Origin: Rhizobium sp. Root1203 | GTDB taxonomy: Bacteria > Pseudomonadota > Alphaproteobacteria > Rhizobiales > Rhizobiaceae | Direction of reading: 5' to 3' | NCBI RefSeq assembly: GCF_001424945.1 | Contig: NZ_LMCW01000012.1 | Span: forward strand, 250,642-314,641 | DNA: 64,000 nucleotides | Shown here: piece after piece, positions 48,751-59,102 of the stretch | Layout: every line of letters begins with the position of its first letter | Numbering within the stretch: the first letter of the stretch is position 1 | The notes under the pieces: generated by a model | The model's input: the letters and a program-made list of their open reading frames with translations, nothing else | Databases searched by the model: none | What the model was told of the DNA's origin: nothing | Made by a program: the position numbers and the translations under genes

Positions 48751-49680
48751 ATGGCTGAGCAAGTTCATCCGTCGCTGCCGTCATCGATCGACGAGACGAT
48801 CGACATGCTCGGCGATCAGAACTATCTCTCGGGGCGAGCGCTTGCCACGGTGATCTTCCTCGCATTGAAAATGAAACGCCCCCTCTTTCTCGAGGGTGAG
48901 GCCGGTGTCGGGAAGACCGAAATCGCAAAGGTGCTTGCAAAGGCACTGGACCGCCCTTTGATCCGCCTCCAGTGCTACGAAGGGCTCGACATCGCATCTG
49001 CGGTCTACGAGTGGAATTATCCGGCGCAGATGCTGGAGATCAGGCTGGCAGAAGCATCAGGTATCAGGGATCGGGACAGGATCGAATCCGATATCTTCTC
49101 CGAGCGCTACCTCATCCGGCGGCCTGTCCTGCAGGCGTTGTCGTCGACGCAGGGAAAGTCACCTGTCTTTCTGATCGATGAACTGGACAGGACGGACGAA
49201 GCATTCGAGGCTTATCTGCTGGAAGTGCTTTCCGATTTCCAGGTGACGATCCCGGAGCTCGGCACGATCAAGGCCGCCGAGCCGCCGATCGTCATCATCA
49301 CCACGAACAGAACGCGTGAGGTGCACGACGCACTGAAGCGGCGCTGTCTCTACCATTGGGTGGATTACCCGGATGCGAGCCAGGAGCTCGAGATCATCCG
49401 GCGGAAGGTGCCGAACTGCAGTGAAGCGCTCTCCGCCCAGATCGTGGCCTACGTGCAAAAGCTTCGCACGCTCGACCTCTTCAAAAATCCGGGGGTCGCC
49501 GAGACCATCGACTGGGCAACGGCGCTGACTGAACTGGACCGCCTGGCGCTCGACCCGGAAACGATATCGGACACGATTGGAACTCTTCTCAAATACCAGG
49601 ACGACATAGCCAGGATACAGGGAGGCGAAGGCTCGAAGGTGCTCGCAGACGTGAAGAACGAACTGCAGGCGGCAGGTTAG
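48751..49680 (+). CDS. MoxR-family AAA+ ATPase (CoxD-like)
   Basis: A 309-residue AAA+ ATPase. Walker A is LEGEAGVGKTEIAK (about residues 50-58), Walker B is SPVFLIDELDRTDEAFEA, and sensor 1 is in PIVIITTNRTREVHDALKRRC. MoxR proteins work with VWA-domain partners as metal or cofactor insertion chaperones; CoxD in carbon monoxide dehydrogenase maturation is the closest known setting. The VWA partner starts 3 bases downstream. The first gene of the cassette follows the flavin reductase gene by 21 bases. Confidence 0.9.
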   Translation: MAEQVHPSLPSSIDETIDMLGDQNYLSGRALATVIFLALKMKRPLFLEGEAGVGKTEIAKVLAKALDRPLIRLQCYEGLDIASAVYEWNYPAQMLEIRLAEASGIRDRDRIESDIFSERYLIRRPVLQALSSTQGKSPVFLIDELDRTDEAFEAYLLEVLSDFQVTIPELGTIKAAEPPIVIITTNRTREVHDALKRRCLYHWVDYPDASQELEIIRRKVPNCSEALSAQIVAYVQKLRTLDLFKNPGVAETIDWATALTELDRLALDPETISDTIGTLLKYQDDIARIQGGEGSKVLADVKNELQAAG

Positions 49681-49682
49681 CC

Positions 49683-50945
49683 ATGCAAGCGGCAAGCGGA
49701 CACGGTGGCAATGTCCTTCCGCCCCAGCCGCCGGGAGACGGTCGCTTCGCCGACAACATCGTGTTCTTTGGCCGAACGCTTCGAAAGGCCGGGCTGAAGA
49801 TTGGCCCGGGTGCCATCGCCGATGCGATCGCGGCAGTCGAAATGATCGGCGTCGGTTCGCGAGAGGAATTTCAGGCCGCGCTCTTTGCCGTCTTCGTGAA
49901 ACGCCACGAGGACAAGGCTGTTTTCGATGAAGCGTTCCGGCTGTTCTGGCGCTCGCGCAATCTCGTCGAAAAGATGATTGCACTGATGTCTCCGCGTGCG
50001 CCGGATACGCGTGAGAAGGAGAAGGCGAGACCCGGCGAAAGCCGGGCGAGCGATGCGCTTCTCGGTGAGCGGCAGGATAATCGGCCGCCGCGCGAAGAGC
50101 CTGATGTGGAAATCGATGCGCGCTTCACCATGTCCGGCAGCGAAGTCTTCCGCCGAATGGACTTTGCGCAGATGTCCGCTCTCGAAATTGCTGCCGCCAA
50201 GAAGGCACTCGCCGGATTGCAGCTACCCCTCGACAGGGTTCGCACGCGCCGCTTCAAGCTCTCTCACAGGCATGCCGACATCGATCCCCGTGCGACGATG
50301 CGGGCTGCTTTGCGCAACGGCGGCGCGCTGATCCTGCCTCGTTATCGCGAGGTGCGGGAAATCCAGCCGCCATTGGTCGTGCTTGCCGATATCTCGGGCT
50401 CCATGAGCCAATACACACGAATTTTCCTGCACTTCCTGCATGTCCTCACAGAGAAAAGGCGGCATGTTCATACCTTCCTTTTCGGAACCCGCCTCACCAA
50501 TGTCAGTCGCCAAATGCGCCACAAGGATCCGGACGAGGCGATGGACGAATGCGCAGCCGCGGTGAAGGATTGGTCGGGTGGGACACGCATCGGCGAGACA
50601 CTGAAGGAATTCAATCGCTTGTGGGCGCGCAGAGTGCTGGGGCAGGGCGCCGTGGTCCTTTTGATCACTGACGGTCTGGAGCGCGAAGGAACGGAATTGC
50701 TTTCCATGGAGATGGACCGCCTGCACCGATCCTGCCGGCGGCTCATTTGGCTCAACCCCCTGCTTCGCTTCGATGGCTTCGAGCCGCGGGCACGCGGTGT
50801 TCGTGCCATGCTGCCGCATGTCGACGAGTTCCGTCCGGTTCACAACCTGTCATCTCTCGGCGATCTCGCAGCAGCGCTCGGCGCGAACCGATCGAGTGCG
50901 CACGATCCACGCCGGTACCTTGACATGCTAAAAGGTGGCGCATGA
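49683..50945 (+). CDS. VWA-domain protein, CoxE-like
   Basis: A 420-residue protein. The N-terminal half is the CoxE region (RFADNIVFFGRTLRKAGLKIGPG, then TPREKEKA-like polar linker). The C-terminal von Willebrand factor A domain has the MIDAS motif VLADISGSMSQYTR (DISGSMS) and the later blocks DWSGGTRIGETLKEF and VLLITDGLEREGTELL. CoxE partners with a MoxR-type ATPase (CoxD) in assembly of the CuSMoO2 site of CO dehydrogenase; a similar role for another molybdenum hydroxylase is possible. Its stop overlaps the next start in an ATGA. Confidence 0.9.
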   Translation: MQAASGHGGNVLPPQPPGDGRFADNIVFFGRTLRKAGLKIGPGAIADAIAAVEMIGVGSREEFQAALFAVFVKRHEDKAVFDEAFRLFWRSRNLVEKMIALMSPRAPDTREKEKARPGESRASDALLGERQDNRPPREEPDVEIDARFTMSGSEVFRRMDFAQMSALEIAAAKKALAGLQLPLDRVRTRRFKLSHRHADIDPRATMRAALRNGGALILPRYREVREIQPPLVVLADISGSMSQYTRIFLHFLHVLTEKRRHVHTFLFGTRLTNVSRQMRHKDPDEAMDECAAAVKDWSGGTRIGETLKEFNRLWARRVLGQGAVVLLITDGLEREGTELLSMEMDRLHRSCRRLIWLNPLLRFDGFEPRARGVRAMLPHVDEFRPVHNLSSLGDLAAALGANRSSAHDPRRYLDMLKGGA

Positions 50946-51271
50946 CAGACGATCTCTTGGGCCTCGATCCATTGATGGCGGCGGAGGCTTGGAAGAAAAG
51001 CGGGCGCGATGTGGCGATCGCCACGGTCGTCGAGACCTGGGGGTCGGCGCCACGTCCTGTTGGGAGCCATCTTGTTGTCGACCGCGACGGCAACTTCGAA
51101 GGATCCGTCTCGGGCGGCTGTGTCGAAGGTGCGGTTATCGCCGAGGCGCTTGATGTGATTGCCGATGGCAAGGGAAAAATGCTCGAGTTCGGCGTCGCTG
51201 ACGAGACCGCATGGCGCGTGGGCCTTTCCTGCGGGGGACGAATCCGTGTGTATGTTGAAAGGCTCGACTGA
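50942..51271 (+). CDS. XdhC/CoxI-type protein, N-terminal-domain form
   Basis: A 109-residue protein that matches only the XdhC/CoxI N-terminal domain: RDVAIATVVETWGSAPRPVG, SGGCVEGAVIAEALDV and WRVGLSCGGRIRVYVERL. In most XdhC proteins this domain is fused to a Rossmann domain; here the Rossmann part is the next gene. XdhC-type proteins bind the molybdenum cofactor, protect it and help sulfurate and insert it into xanthine dehydrogenase-like enzymes. The reading frame starts in the CoxE stop codon (ATGA) and ends in TGATG, overlapping the next start. Confidence 0.9.
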   Translation: MTDDLLGLDPLMAAEAWKKSGRDVAIATVVETWGSAPRPVGSHLVVDRDGNFEGSVSGGCVEGAVIAEALDVIADGKGKMLEFGVADETAWRVGLSCGGRIRVYVERLD

Positions 51272-51974
51272 TGGATGCGGCCAGTCTTGCACGTCTCAAT
51301 GAAGCTCGCCGCGACCGCAGGGCCGTTGCGCTGATCACCGATCTCGACGGCGGTCGGGATACGGTTGCATTGGAGGGAGACGATCCGGGCACCTCGCTCA
51401 AGCTCGCGGTTGAGGCCGCCTTCCGCTCGGGAAAAGCGAATCTCGTCGAGGCGGGAGGACGGAGATACTTCATCAACGTCCATTTGCCGCCCGCGCATAT
51501 TGTGATTGTCGGCGCCGTCCACATCAGCCAGGTTCTTGCGAAGATGGCAGCCCTCGCGGGCTTTGACGTTCGGGTCATCGATCCAAGAACCGCGTTTGCG
51601 ACGCCGGAACGTTTCGAAGGTGTCGACCTTACCACCGACTGGCCGGTCGACGCACTCGCGGATCGGCCGCTGGACGCCTACACGGCGCTTGTCGCTGTCA
51701 CGCACGATCCGAAGATCGACGATTTGCCGATCGGGGAGGCGTTGCAGGCCGGCTGTTTCTATGTCGGCGCGCTCGGCAGCCGCAAAACGCATGCTGCGCG
51801 CCTTGAGCGGCTCCGCAACCAGCGCATCTCCGAAGGGGCGCTCGACAGGATACATGCGCCCATTGGGCTTGCCATCGGCGCGGCGAACCCCGCGGAGATC
51901 GCCGTCGCCATCCTTGCGGAGATCGTGCAGTCCCTGCGATCGCGGCATCTATCGTCACCATACGGTGACATCAG

Positions 51975-51978
<4 letters not shown>
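51271..51978 (+). CDS. XdhC Rossmann-domain protein
   Basis: A 235-residue partner of the previous gene, carrying the XdhC C-terminal (Rossmann) domain. HIVIVGAVHISQVLAKMA opens the nucleotide-binding fold, with a glycine-poor GAVHIS in place of the usual GxGxxG. Other marks are DPRTAFATPERF, VAVTHDPKIDDLPIGEAL, YVGALGSRKTHAARLERL and HAPIGLAIGAANPAEIAVAI. The two XdhC halves are fused in many organisms, so the split is a natural variant. The stop overlaps the next start (ATGA). Confidence 0.9.
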
Positions 51979-53609
<1,631 letters not shown>

Positions 53610-53612
53610 CTT

Positions 53613-53930
53613 ATGGACGCGGCAGCAATCGAAGAGATGTTTCAAGGGCTTGGGCCGGTAACGATCAAGCGCATGTTTGGCGGCAAGGGAATCTATCACC
53701 TTGGCCGCATTGTCGCGCTGGAGGTCCGTGGCGAAATGTTGCTGAAGGCCGACGAGAAAAGCGCGCCGGAGTTTTCTGGCGCCGGTGCATCCCAATGGAC
53801 CTATAATGGAAAGAAGGGCAATCCCGTGAAGATGCCCTATTGGTCGATACCAGAGGATGCCTATGACGATCCTGACGTCATGGCGAAGTGGGTGCGTCTT
53901 GCCTACGAAGCGGCGCTAAGAGCCGAATAG
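53613..53930 (+). CDS. TfoX N-terminal-domain protein
   Basis: A 105-residue protein of the TfoX_N family (PF04993). The pattern is IEEMFQGLGPVTIKRMFGGKGIYHLGRIVAL, then ADEKSAPEFSGAGASQWTYNGKKGN and MPYWSIPEDAYDDPDVM. In Haemophilus TfoX regulates competence, but these short alphaproteobacterial forms lack the TfoX C-terminal domain and their role is unknown. It starts three bases after the MocA-like stop, so it belongs to the same transcript. Confidence 0.88.
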   Translation: MDAAAIEEMFQGLGPVTIKRMFGGKGIYHLGRIVALEVRGEMLLKADEKSAPEFSGAGASQWTYNGKKGNPVKMPYWSIPEDAYDDPDVMAKWVRLAYEAALRAE

Positions 53931-53937
53931 CTGTTTC

Positions 53938-54360
53938 TCAGGCAAACTGTTCGGCATCGAGATGCGCAATCGCGGCCTGCGCAAAAGCCGAGAGCGGCTG
54001 GGGCAGGTCTCTGCGCGTGAACCAGCCGAAGCTAGAAAGCTTGTCGGGTTCGGTCAACTGCGGCTCGCCCTCAAAGTCTTGAGCGATGTACAGCAGTGAA
54101 ATCCAGTGATGCCCGTCTGTCTCGCTGATGAGTTCGGTGGGACCGAGCAACTCGACGCAACCGATTTCGAGGCCGGTTTCTTCCTCGGCCTCACGCCGGG
54201 CCGCCTGTTCGGCCGGCTCCATGTGATCCACCTTGCCGCCCACGATGCTCCAGTGACCGGATTCAGGCGCACGCATCCGCTTGTAGAGCAGGATCTTTCG
54301 ATCACGTAAAATCACCAGGCCTACGCCTAGGCCCGGAAAATCAGTACCTGCCTGACCCAT
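53938..54360 (-). CDS. Nudix hydrolase
   Basis: A 140-residue Nudix protein. The Nudix box GKVDHMEPAEQAARREAEEETGLEI fits GX5EX7REUXEEXGU, shown here as GGKVDHMEPAEQ and RREAEEETGLE. Nudix hydrolases cut nucleoside diphosphates linked to another group; the substrate here is unknown, and the size suggests a small MutT-like or ADP-sugar enzyme. It lies 6 bases after the helicase stop on the same strand, so it may be cotranscribed. Confidence 0.92.
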   Translation of the reverse strand: MGQAGTDFPGLGVGLVILRDRKILLYKRMRAPESGHWSIVGGKVDHMEPAEQAARREAEEETGLEIGCVELLGPTELISETDGHHWISLLYIAQDFEGEPQLTEPDKLSSFGWFTRRDLPQPLSAFAQAAIAHLDAEQFA

Positions 54361-54366
54361 CGCAGA

Positions 54367-55869
54367 TCAGATCTTGGCGTTGGCCGTGATCAGCATGAAA
54401 GCGGGGATTTCATCGCCGAAACCAACCGGCGTCGGGCCGTCGTCGTGATCGCGGTAGCGACGGCGTTCGCGGTTGTCGTCGTTCGCCGGGTATGGCCGAG
54501 TGTTGCGCGCATTGTTGTGCGGCTTGTTGTGGTCTGCTGCTTTGCGCTCTTGCTTCACGCTTTCGGCCTTTGCTGGTGCTGCGACGGCTACTTCGATCGT
54601 CCCGACGTCATTATGCTCGACGGCGATATCAGATTTATGACCCGTGCGGCTCTTGCCCCGGCCACGGTCCTTATCCCGCTCACGACCCTTGCGGCGGGAG
54701 CGATCGTCATCGCGGCTGGGTTCAGCCGGCGGCAACGCGGAAAGATCGCCATTGTGCCATTCGACCTTCTCGCCGATCAATTTTTCAATCGCGTCGACAT
54801 GTTTCTGGTCGTGGCGGGTGACGATGGTGAAAGCAGCGCCGGAACGGCCTGCGCGGCCTGTACGGCCGATGCGATGCACGTAATCCTCAGCGTGGATCGG
54901 TACATCGAAGTTGAAGACGTGGCTCACGTCGGGAATATCGAGACCACGGGCGGCTACGTCGGAAGCCACCAGAAGCTGGAGCTGACCGTCGCGGAAGCTC
55001 TGCAGCATCGTCGTTCGCGAACGTTGATCCATGTCGCCGTGCAGAGCGCCGACGGAAAAACCGTGGCGTTCCAGCGAGCGGAACAAGTCGGCGACATCCT
55101 TCTTGCGATTGCAGAAGATGATTGCGTTCTTCAGCTCTTCCTGAGCCCGGACGAGGTCGCGCAGAACGGCGCGCTTCTCATAATCCTTGCCATGGGAGGC
55201 AATAAAACGCTGGGTGATGTTGGTCGCCGCCGACGCTGGCTTGGCGACTTCGATGCGCTCCGGGTTTTGCAGAAAGCGATCGGCCAGCTTCTGGATTTCC
55301 GGCGGCATCGTTGCCGAGAAGAACAGCGTCTGGCGCGTGAACGGGATCATCTTTGCGATGCGCTCGATATCGGGAATGAAACCCATGTCGAGCATGCGAT
55401 CGGCTTCGTCGATGACGAGAATTTCGACACCGCTCATCAGCAACTTGCCGCGCTCGAAATGATCGAGCAGGCGGCCGGGCGTGCAGATAAGAACATCGGC
55501 ACCGCGCTCGAGCTTGCGATCCTGATCTTCAAACGATACGCCGCCGATCAGCAGCGCAACGTTGAGACGGTGGTTCTTGCCGTATTTCTCGAAGTTCTCC
55601 GCGACCTGCGCGGCAAGTTCGCGCGTCGGCTCCAGGATGAGGGTGCGCGGCATACGAGCGCGAGCACGGCCCTTTTCCAGAAGCGACAGCATCGGCAGCA
55701 CGAATGAAGCGGTTTTGCCTGTGCCCGTCTGTGCAATGCCGCAGATGTCGCGGCGCTGAAGCGCAAACGGAATCGCACCAGCCTGGATAGGGGTTGGCAC
55801 CGTGTAGCCCGCGTCGGTGACAGCGGAAAGCACTTTTTGGCTTAGGCCAAGATCAGCAAATGTCGTCAA
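54367..55869 (-). CDS. DEAD-box RNA helicase, RhlE type
   Basis: A 500-residue protein with the DEAD-box motifs in order: Q motif YTVPTPIQAGAIPF, motif I AQTGTGKTASF, Ia PTRELAAQ, Ib CTPGRLLDH, II VIDEADRMLDMGF, III FSATMPPEI, IV IIFCNRKKD, V DVAARGLDIPDVSH, VI HRIGRTGRAGRSG. A charged C-terminal tail (SRRKGRERDKDRGRGKSR) follows, as in RhlE-like helicases that unwind RNA in ribosome assembly and mRNA turnover. I start it at the TTG at 55869 (LTTFADLGLSQ). The ATG at 55956 lies on the candidate -10 element, so it cannot be translated from that promoter. Confidence 0.9.
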   Translation of the reverse strand: MTTFADLGLSQKVLSAVTDAGYTVPTPIQAGAIPFALQRRDICGIAQTGTGKTASFVLPMLSLLEKGRARARMPRTLILEPTRELAAQVAENFEKYGKNHRLNVALLIGGVSFEDQDRKLERGADVLICTPGRLLDHFERGKLLMSGVEILVIDEADRMLDMGFIPDIERIAKMIPFTRQTLFFSATMPPEIQKLADRFLQNPERIEVAKPASAATNITQRFIASHGKDYEKRAVLRDLVRAQEELKNAIIFCNRKKDVADLFRSLERHGFSVGALHGDMDQRSRTTMLQSFRDGQLQLLVASDVAARGLDIPDVSHVFNFDVPIHAEDYVHRIGRTGRAGRSGAAFTIVTRHDQKHVDAIEKLIGEKVEWHNGDLSALPPAEPSRDDDRSRRKGRERDKDRGRGKSRTGHKSDIAVEHNDVGTIEVAVAAPAKAESVKQERKAADHNKPHNNARNTRPYPANDDNRERRRYRDHDDGPTPVGFGDEIPAFMLITANAKI

Positions 55870-55943
55870 AGGGAAAACTGTTTCCGTTCCGGTTCGGCCG
55901 GACTCACGTTGAGTCGGCGTGATTGCATGCCGCAATGCAGCGC

Positions 55944-55972
55944 GACATAGGCCCAAATGGCCGGGAAGTCAA
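55944..55972 (-). promoter_or_regulatory. Sigma-70-type promoter of the DEAD-box helicase
   Basis: On the minus strand TTGACT (55972-55967), 17 bases, TATGTC (55949-55944). Spacing is ideal, and transcription would start near 55937, leaving a leader of about 65 bases to the TTG start. Confidence 0.6.
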
Positions 55973-56156
55973 GGAATAGGCTGCTGCGACTGATGTAGAG
56001 GTAAAGGCGTGGTTAGTACAATTAATTATATTTAAGGGTCACCCTGCAGGATCGCGTTCACTGTGTCTTGAACGCTTACCATAACGCAAGAAGCTCCTCA
56101 ATCTTCAACGTCGCGGTTCGTCGGACTCGACAGGCTTTTAAAGTACCGCTGCCCGG

Positions 56157-56579
56157 CTAGAACCAGACATCGGCGACCACGCGCTCATCCGGCGGGAGGT
56201 CTTCGAAACTGTGGAGGCCGTCGAAGCGCTGCAGCCGAATTCCCGCCACGTCAGCAGGTTCAGCAAGACGAAGGTTGACTGCTATCCGCGTTAGGCCTCT
56301 ATCGTTCGGTCTCAAGGCGCGCCAACTCACAAGGTTGCCACAGAGCCTGTAGAAATTGAAGGAAATCTTCCGCGAGCCACAGATGTAGACGGTCAGGGCA
56401 CTGCTCGGGTCTTCTACGTGGACGTCATCGCCGTCATAGCCATAAGCCCAGAGCACGCCATAACGGCGGCAAACTGTGCAGTTGCAGATCGTCGCATCCG
56501 GAATTGCCCCTCGAAACTCCCAGTGTACCGCCCCACAATGACAGGAGCCGCGGGTTGTCTTAAGTGGTTTTTGCTCCAT
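56157..56579 (-). CDS. GFA-family (glutathione-dependent formaldehyde-activating) protein
   Basis: A 140-residue zinc protein. The N-terminal GSCHCGAVHWEF gives two ligands, and TICNCTVCRRYGVLWAYG supplies more. RLCGNLVSW near residue 90 is a variant of the usual HFCxxCG motif, so one zinc site may be partly lost. The group is named for a Paracoccus enzyme that joins formaldehyde and glutathione, but most members have no proven role. The start is the ATG at 56579; the upstream region carries no clear site. Confidence 0.85.
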   Translation of the reverse strand: MEQKPLKTTRGSCHCGAVHWEFRGAIPDATICNCTVCRRYGVLWAYGYDGDDVHVEDPSSALTVYICGSRKISFNFYRLCGNLVSWRALRPNDRGLTRIAVNLRLAEPADVAGIRLQRFDGLHSFEDLPPDERVVADVWF

Positions 56580-56612
56580 TCGGACTGCTCCGATCGGTCC
56601 GCTGACATTCGT

Positions 56613-57092
56613 TCACCGCAGGCGACACAAGCGCGACAATTGTGATTGCGCCCAGTCGCGCGCGAGGCCCCGGGTATCCGAAAGCCCAGACAACAGGCTA
56701 CCTAACTCGCCGCCGATTTCAATATCGGCGTCGGTTATCCTGCATGCGCCGATATCAACGGATGCGGTGGCAACAACTTCGCTTTCGATGGACGGCGTTT
56801 GAAAAAGTGCATCCGGGCCGGTTTCGCAGCTTACCAGAGCCGTTGCCCTGATCGACGAGAGGCCGTTGCCGTTCGAACAAACGTCGGCCGACAAGACCTT
56901 GAAGCTGCTTGTGTGATTTGGTCCCATTGGCAGTTGCTCGCACAGTTGGGCGGAAGCCATTGCGCGCGCGATACCGGGCCACTCCGGGCTTCCTGTCGCC
57001 GATCTGCAAGCTGCCCAAGCGGGGCCCAGCGACATAGCGAAAAGGCCGGCGGAAACACAGGCCGCTTTGCATAACGTCTCGCCAGGCTTCAT
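56613..57092 (-). CDS. Secreted six-cysteine protein of unknown function
   Basis: A 159-residue protein. The signal peptide is KPGETLCKAACVSAGLFAMSLG, ending near PAWA with cleavage before ACRSATG. The mature part has six cysteines (ACRSA, LCEQL, VCSNG, SCETG, ACRIT, LCRLR), enough for three disulfides and consistent with the periplasm. It has no family that I recognise. GGGAGGTGAAC lies close before the ATG at 57092. The opposite-strand export system starts about 175 bases away and faces outward, so the two genes diverge. Confidence 0.72.
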   Translation of the reverse strand: MKPGETLCKAACVSAGLFAMSLGPAWAACRSATGSPEWPGIARAMASAQLCEQLPMGPNHTSSFKVLSADVCSNGNGLSSIRATALVSCETGPDALFQTPSIESEVVATASVDIGACRITDADIEIGGELGSLLSGLSDTRGLARDWAQSQLSRLCRLR

Positions 57093-57267
57093 GTTCACCT
57101 CCCGGATATTCCGCCCCACGCCAGGATAAGACCTCTGATTCCCGAGTTTTTGATGGCAGCTGTCGAGGTATCGCGGTGAGGAGACCAAAAGGTCCTAAAT
57201 CGCGATCTGATACGGACCGGAATGCGTTTCAGGTCTCGTAAGATCTTCAGTCGGCCATGTTGCCGGG

Positions 57268-58395
57268 ATGAACACCTCCATCGAACACCACCGCAGACTT
57301 GCCGAGACACTCAAGTCGCTGTCGCTTGAGTCCGTCACCACTGACGTCCAACCGCCGAAGCGAGGTCTGCGGCGTCTCTTCCTTGTCGGAGGTCTTCCCG
57401 TGCTGACGCTAGCCGCCGGTTTGGCCGTCATCCTCACGCAACCGGCATCGGTGCGCCGTATCAACACCGCGGCGCGTACCCTGCCAGCGTGGGCGGGAAC
57501 TATGTCCGACGACGAGATCGCGGCCCCGCTGCAAGCTGCGAGTACGCCGCAGGATGTACGCGACTTGGAACGATCCGCCTCTCACAATCGTGTACCGGCC
57601 GCCGACGAAGTTACCGGCTCCGGCTTCGTGATCGCGCCGCGCATGTCGACGGTCTTTTCGAAATATGCGGGCAGGATCATGCAGATCGCGGTGGAGTTGG
57701 GCGATTCAGTTGAGGCTGGCCAAATTCTTATAAGGCTCGATGACGCCCAGGCTCACTTCGCGCTCGAGCAAGCCTGGGCCTCAAAGGTAGCGGCGAACCT
57801 GTTGCTTGCAGCCCGCACCATCGATCACGCGCAAGCCCGCTCTTCCCTGATCCGTACCGAAACGCTGGCTGCCCGTAACGCGGCATCTCGCCAGCAGCTC
57901 GAAGAAGCGCGAACCGTTGCCGATCGGGCATCGAATGCCGTCGCGCAAGCCAAGCAGGATCTTGCCAACGCAGGCCTCGCTGTTCGCATCGCGGATGAAC
58001 CCGTTGCGGAACTGACAATACGCGCGCCGTTTGCAGGGATCGTGACGCGTCTCGACGCCCATGTCGGCGACACTGTCCTCGCGCGCGTCGACAGCGTCCG
58101 CGAGAGCCAGAGTCTGATCACGATCACCGATACGAAACATCTGGTGATCGACGCCGACATCGCTGAAACAAACATCGCGTCGCTCCGGCCCGGGCTGCAC
58201 GGCGAAGCCGTGCTCGATGCCTTTCCAGACCATCCCTTCAGTATCCAGATTGTCCGCCTCGCGCCTATCGCCTCCACCGAGAAGGGCACCATCACACTCC
58301 GCCTTTCCCTGATCAATCCGCCCACCGGCATTCGGCCGAACATGGCCGCCCGTATTCTCATTCCGCTCAACAACGCTGGAGGCACTCCTCAATGA
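57268..58395 (+). CDS. HlyD-type periplasmic adaptor of a MacAB-like export system
   Basis: A 375-residue membrane-fusion protein. A membrane anchor lies near residues 34-50 (LFLVGGLPVLTLAAGLAVIL). The biotinyl-lipoyl halves are VSGFVIAPRMSTVFSKYAGRIMQIAVELGDSVEAGQIL and ELTIRAPFAGIVTRLDAHVGDTVLARV, around an alpha-helical hairpin (about 165-240) of coiled coil. The beta-barrel end follows. It would link an inner membrane ABC transporter to an outer membrane channel; no TolC-like gene is in the window. The next gene starts inside its stop codon (ATGA). Confidence 0.9.
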   Translation: MNTSIEHHRRLAETLKSLSLESVTTDVQPPKRGLRRLFLVGGLPVLTLAAGLAVILTQPASVRRINTAARTLPAWAGTMSDDEIAAPLQAASTPQDVRDLERSASHNRVPAADEVTGSGFVIAPRMSTVFSKYAGRIMQIAVELGDSVEAGQILIRLDDAQAHFALEQAWASKVAANLLLAARTIDHAQARSSLIRTETLAARNAASRQQLEEARTVADRASNAVAQAKQDLANAGLAVRIADEPVAELTIRAPFAGIVTRLDAHVGDTVLARVDSVRESQSLITITDTKHLVIDADIAETNIASLRPGLHGEAVLDAFPDHPFSIQIVRLAPIASTEKGTITLRLSLINPPTGIRPNMAARILIPLNNAGGTPQ

Positions 58396-59102
58396 CGCAG
58401 CTTTTCGGCCAGCAACCCCATATCATGCTCAGCGGGGTGCAGAAGGGATACCGTTTCAGCGGGGAGGCGATCCCGATTTTCTCCGGTCTCGACCTCACCA
58501 TCCCACGAGGTGATTTCGTCGCCATCATGGGACCGTCAGGCTCGGGAAAATCTACCCTGCTCAATATGCTGGCGGGGATCGACCGGCTAGATTCCGGCAC
58601 CCTGTGCATCGGTGCCAGCCGTCTCGACCAGATGGACGAAGCTGCGCGCTCGTCGTGGCGGGCGCATCACATGGGTATGATCTTCCAGTTCTACAATCTG
58701 CTGCCGATGCTAACCGCCGAGGAGAATGTCGAGCTGCCACTGCTGCTGAAACCTTTGTCGAGGAAGGAGCGGCGCGTCCGTGTCGAGAAGGTTCTCGATC
58801 TGGTCGGGCTCGGCGCTCGCGCAAAGCAATATCCGGCGCTGATGTCCGGCGGCCAGCAGCAGCGCGTCGGCATCGCCCGCGCCATCGTCTCCGATCCGGA
58901 CCTCCTGCTTTGCGACGAGCCGACCGGCGACCTCGATCGGAAGTCGGCGGACGAAGTGCTGGACATGCTGCGCTTCCTCAATCGGGAGCTGGAAAAGACC
59001 ATCGTAATGGTGACGCATGATCCGCAGGCGGCTCTCTTTGCCAGGCGCACGCTGCATCTCGACAAGGGTAATTTCGTCGAAGAGAAGAGAGCTGCGCTAT
59101 GA
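58392..59102 (+). CDS. ABC transporter ATP-binding protein (MacB/LolD type)
   Basis: A 236-residue ATPase. Walker A is MGPSGSGKSTLLNML, the Q-loop is in GMIFQFYNLLPMLTAEENV, the signature is LMSGGQQQRVGIARA, Walker B is LLLCDEPTGDLD and the H-loop is IVMVTHDPQAA. This is the LolD/MacB/FtsE class of type VII exporters, which pair with FtsX-like permeases. It overlaps both neighbours by four bases (ATGA). Confidence 0.94.
   Translation: MTQLFGQQPHIMLSGVQKGYRFSGEAIPIFSGLDLTIPRGDFVAIMGPSGSGKSTLLNMLAGIDRLDSGTLCIGASRLDQMDEAARSSWRAHHMGMIFQFYNLLPMLTAEENVELPLLLKPLSRKERRVRVEKVLDLVGLGARAKQYPALMSGGQQQRVGIARAIVSDPDLLLCDEPTGDLDRKSADEVLDMLRFLNRELEKTIVMVTHDPQAALFARRTLHLDKGNFVEEKRAAL

Noticed and set aside
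54445..55707. 420-codon plus-strand frame
   Set aside because: Antisense to the DEAD-box helicase, which shows all helicase motifs.
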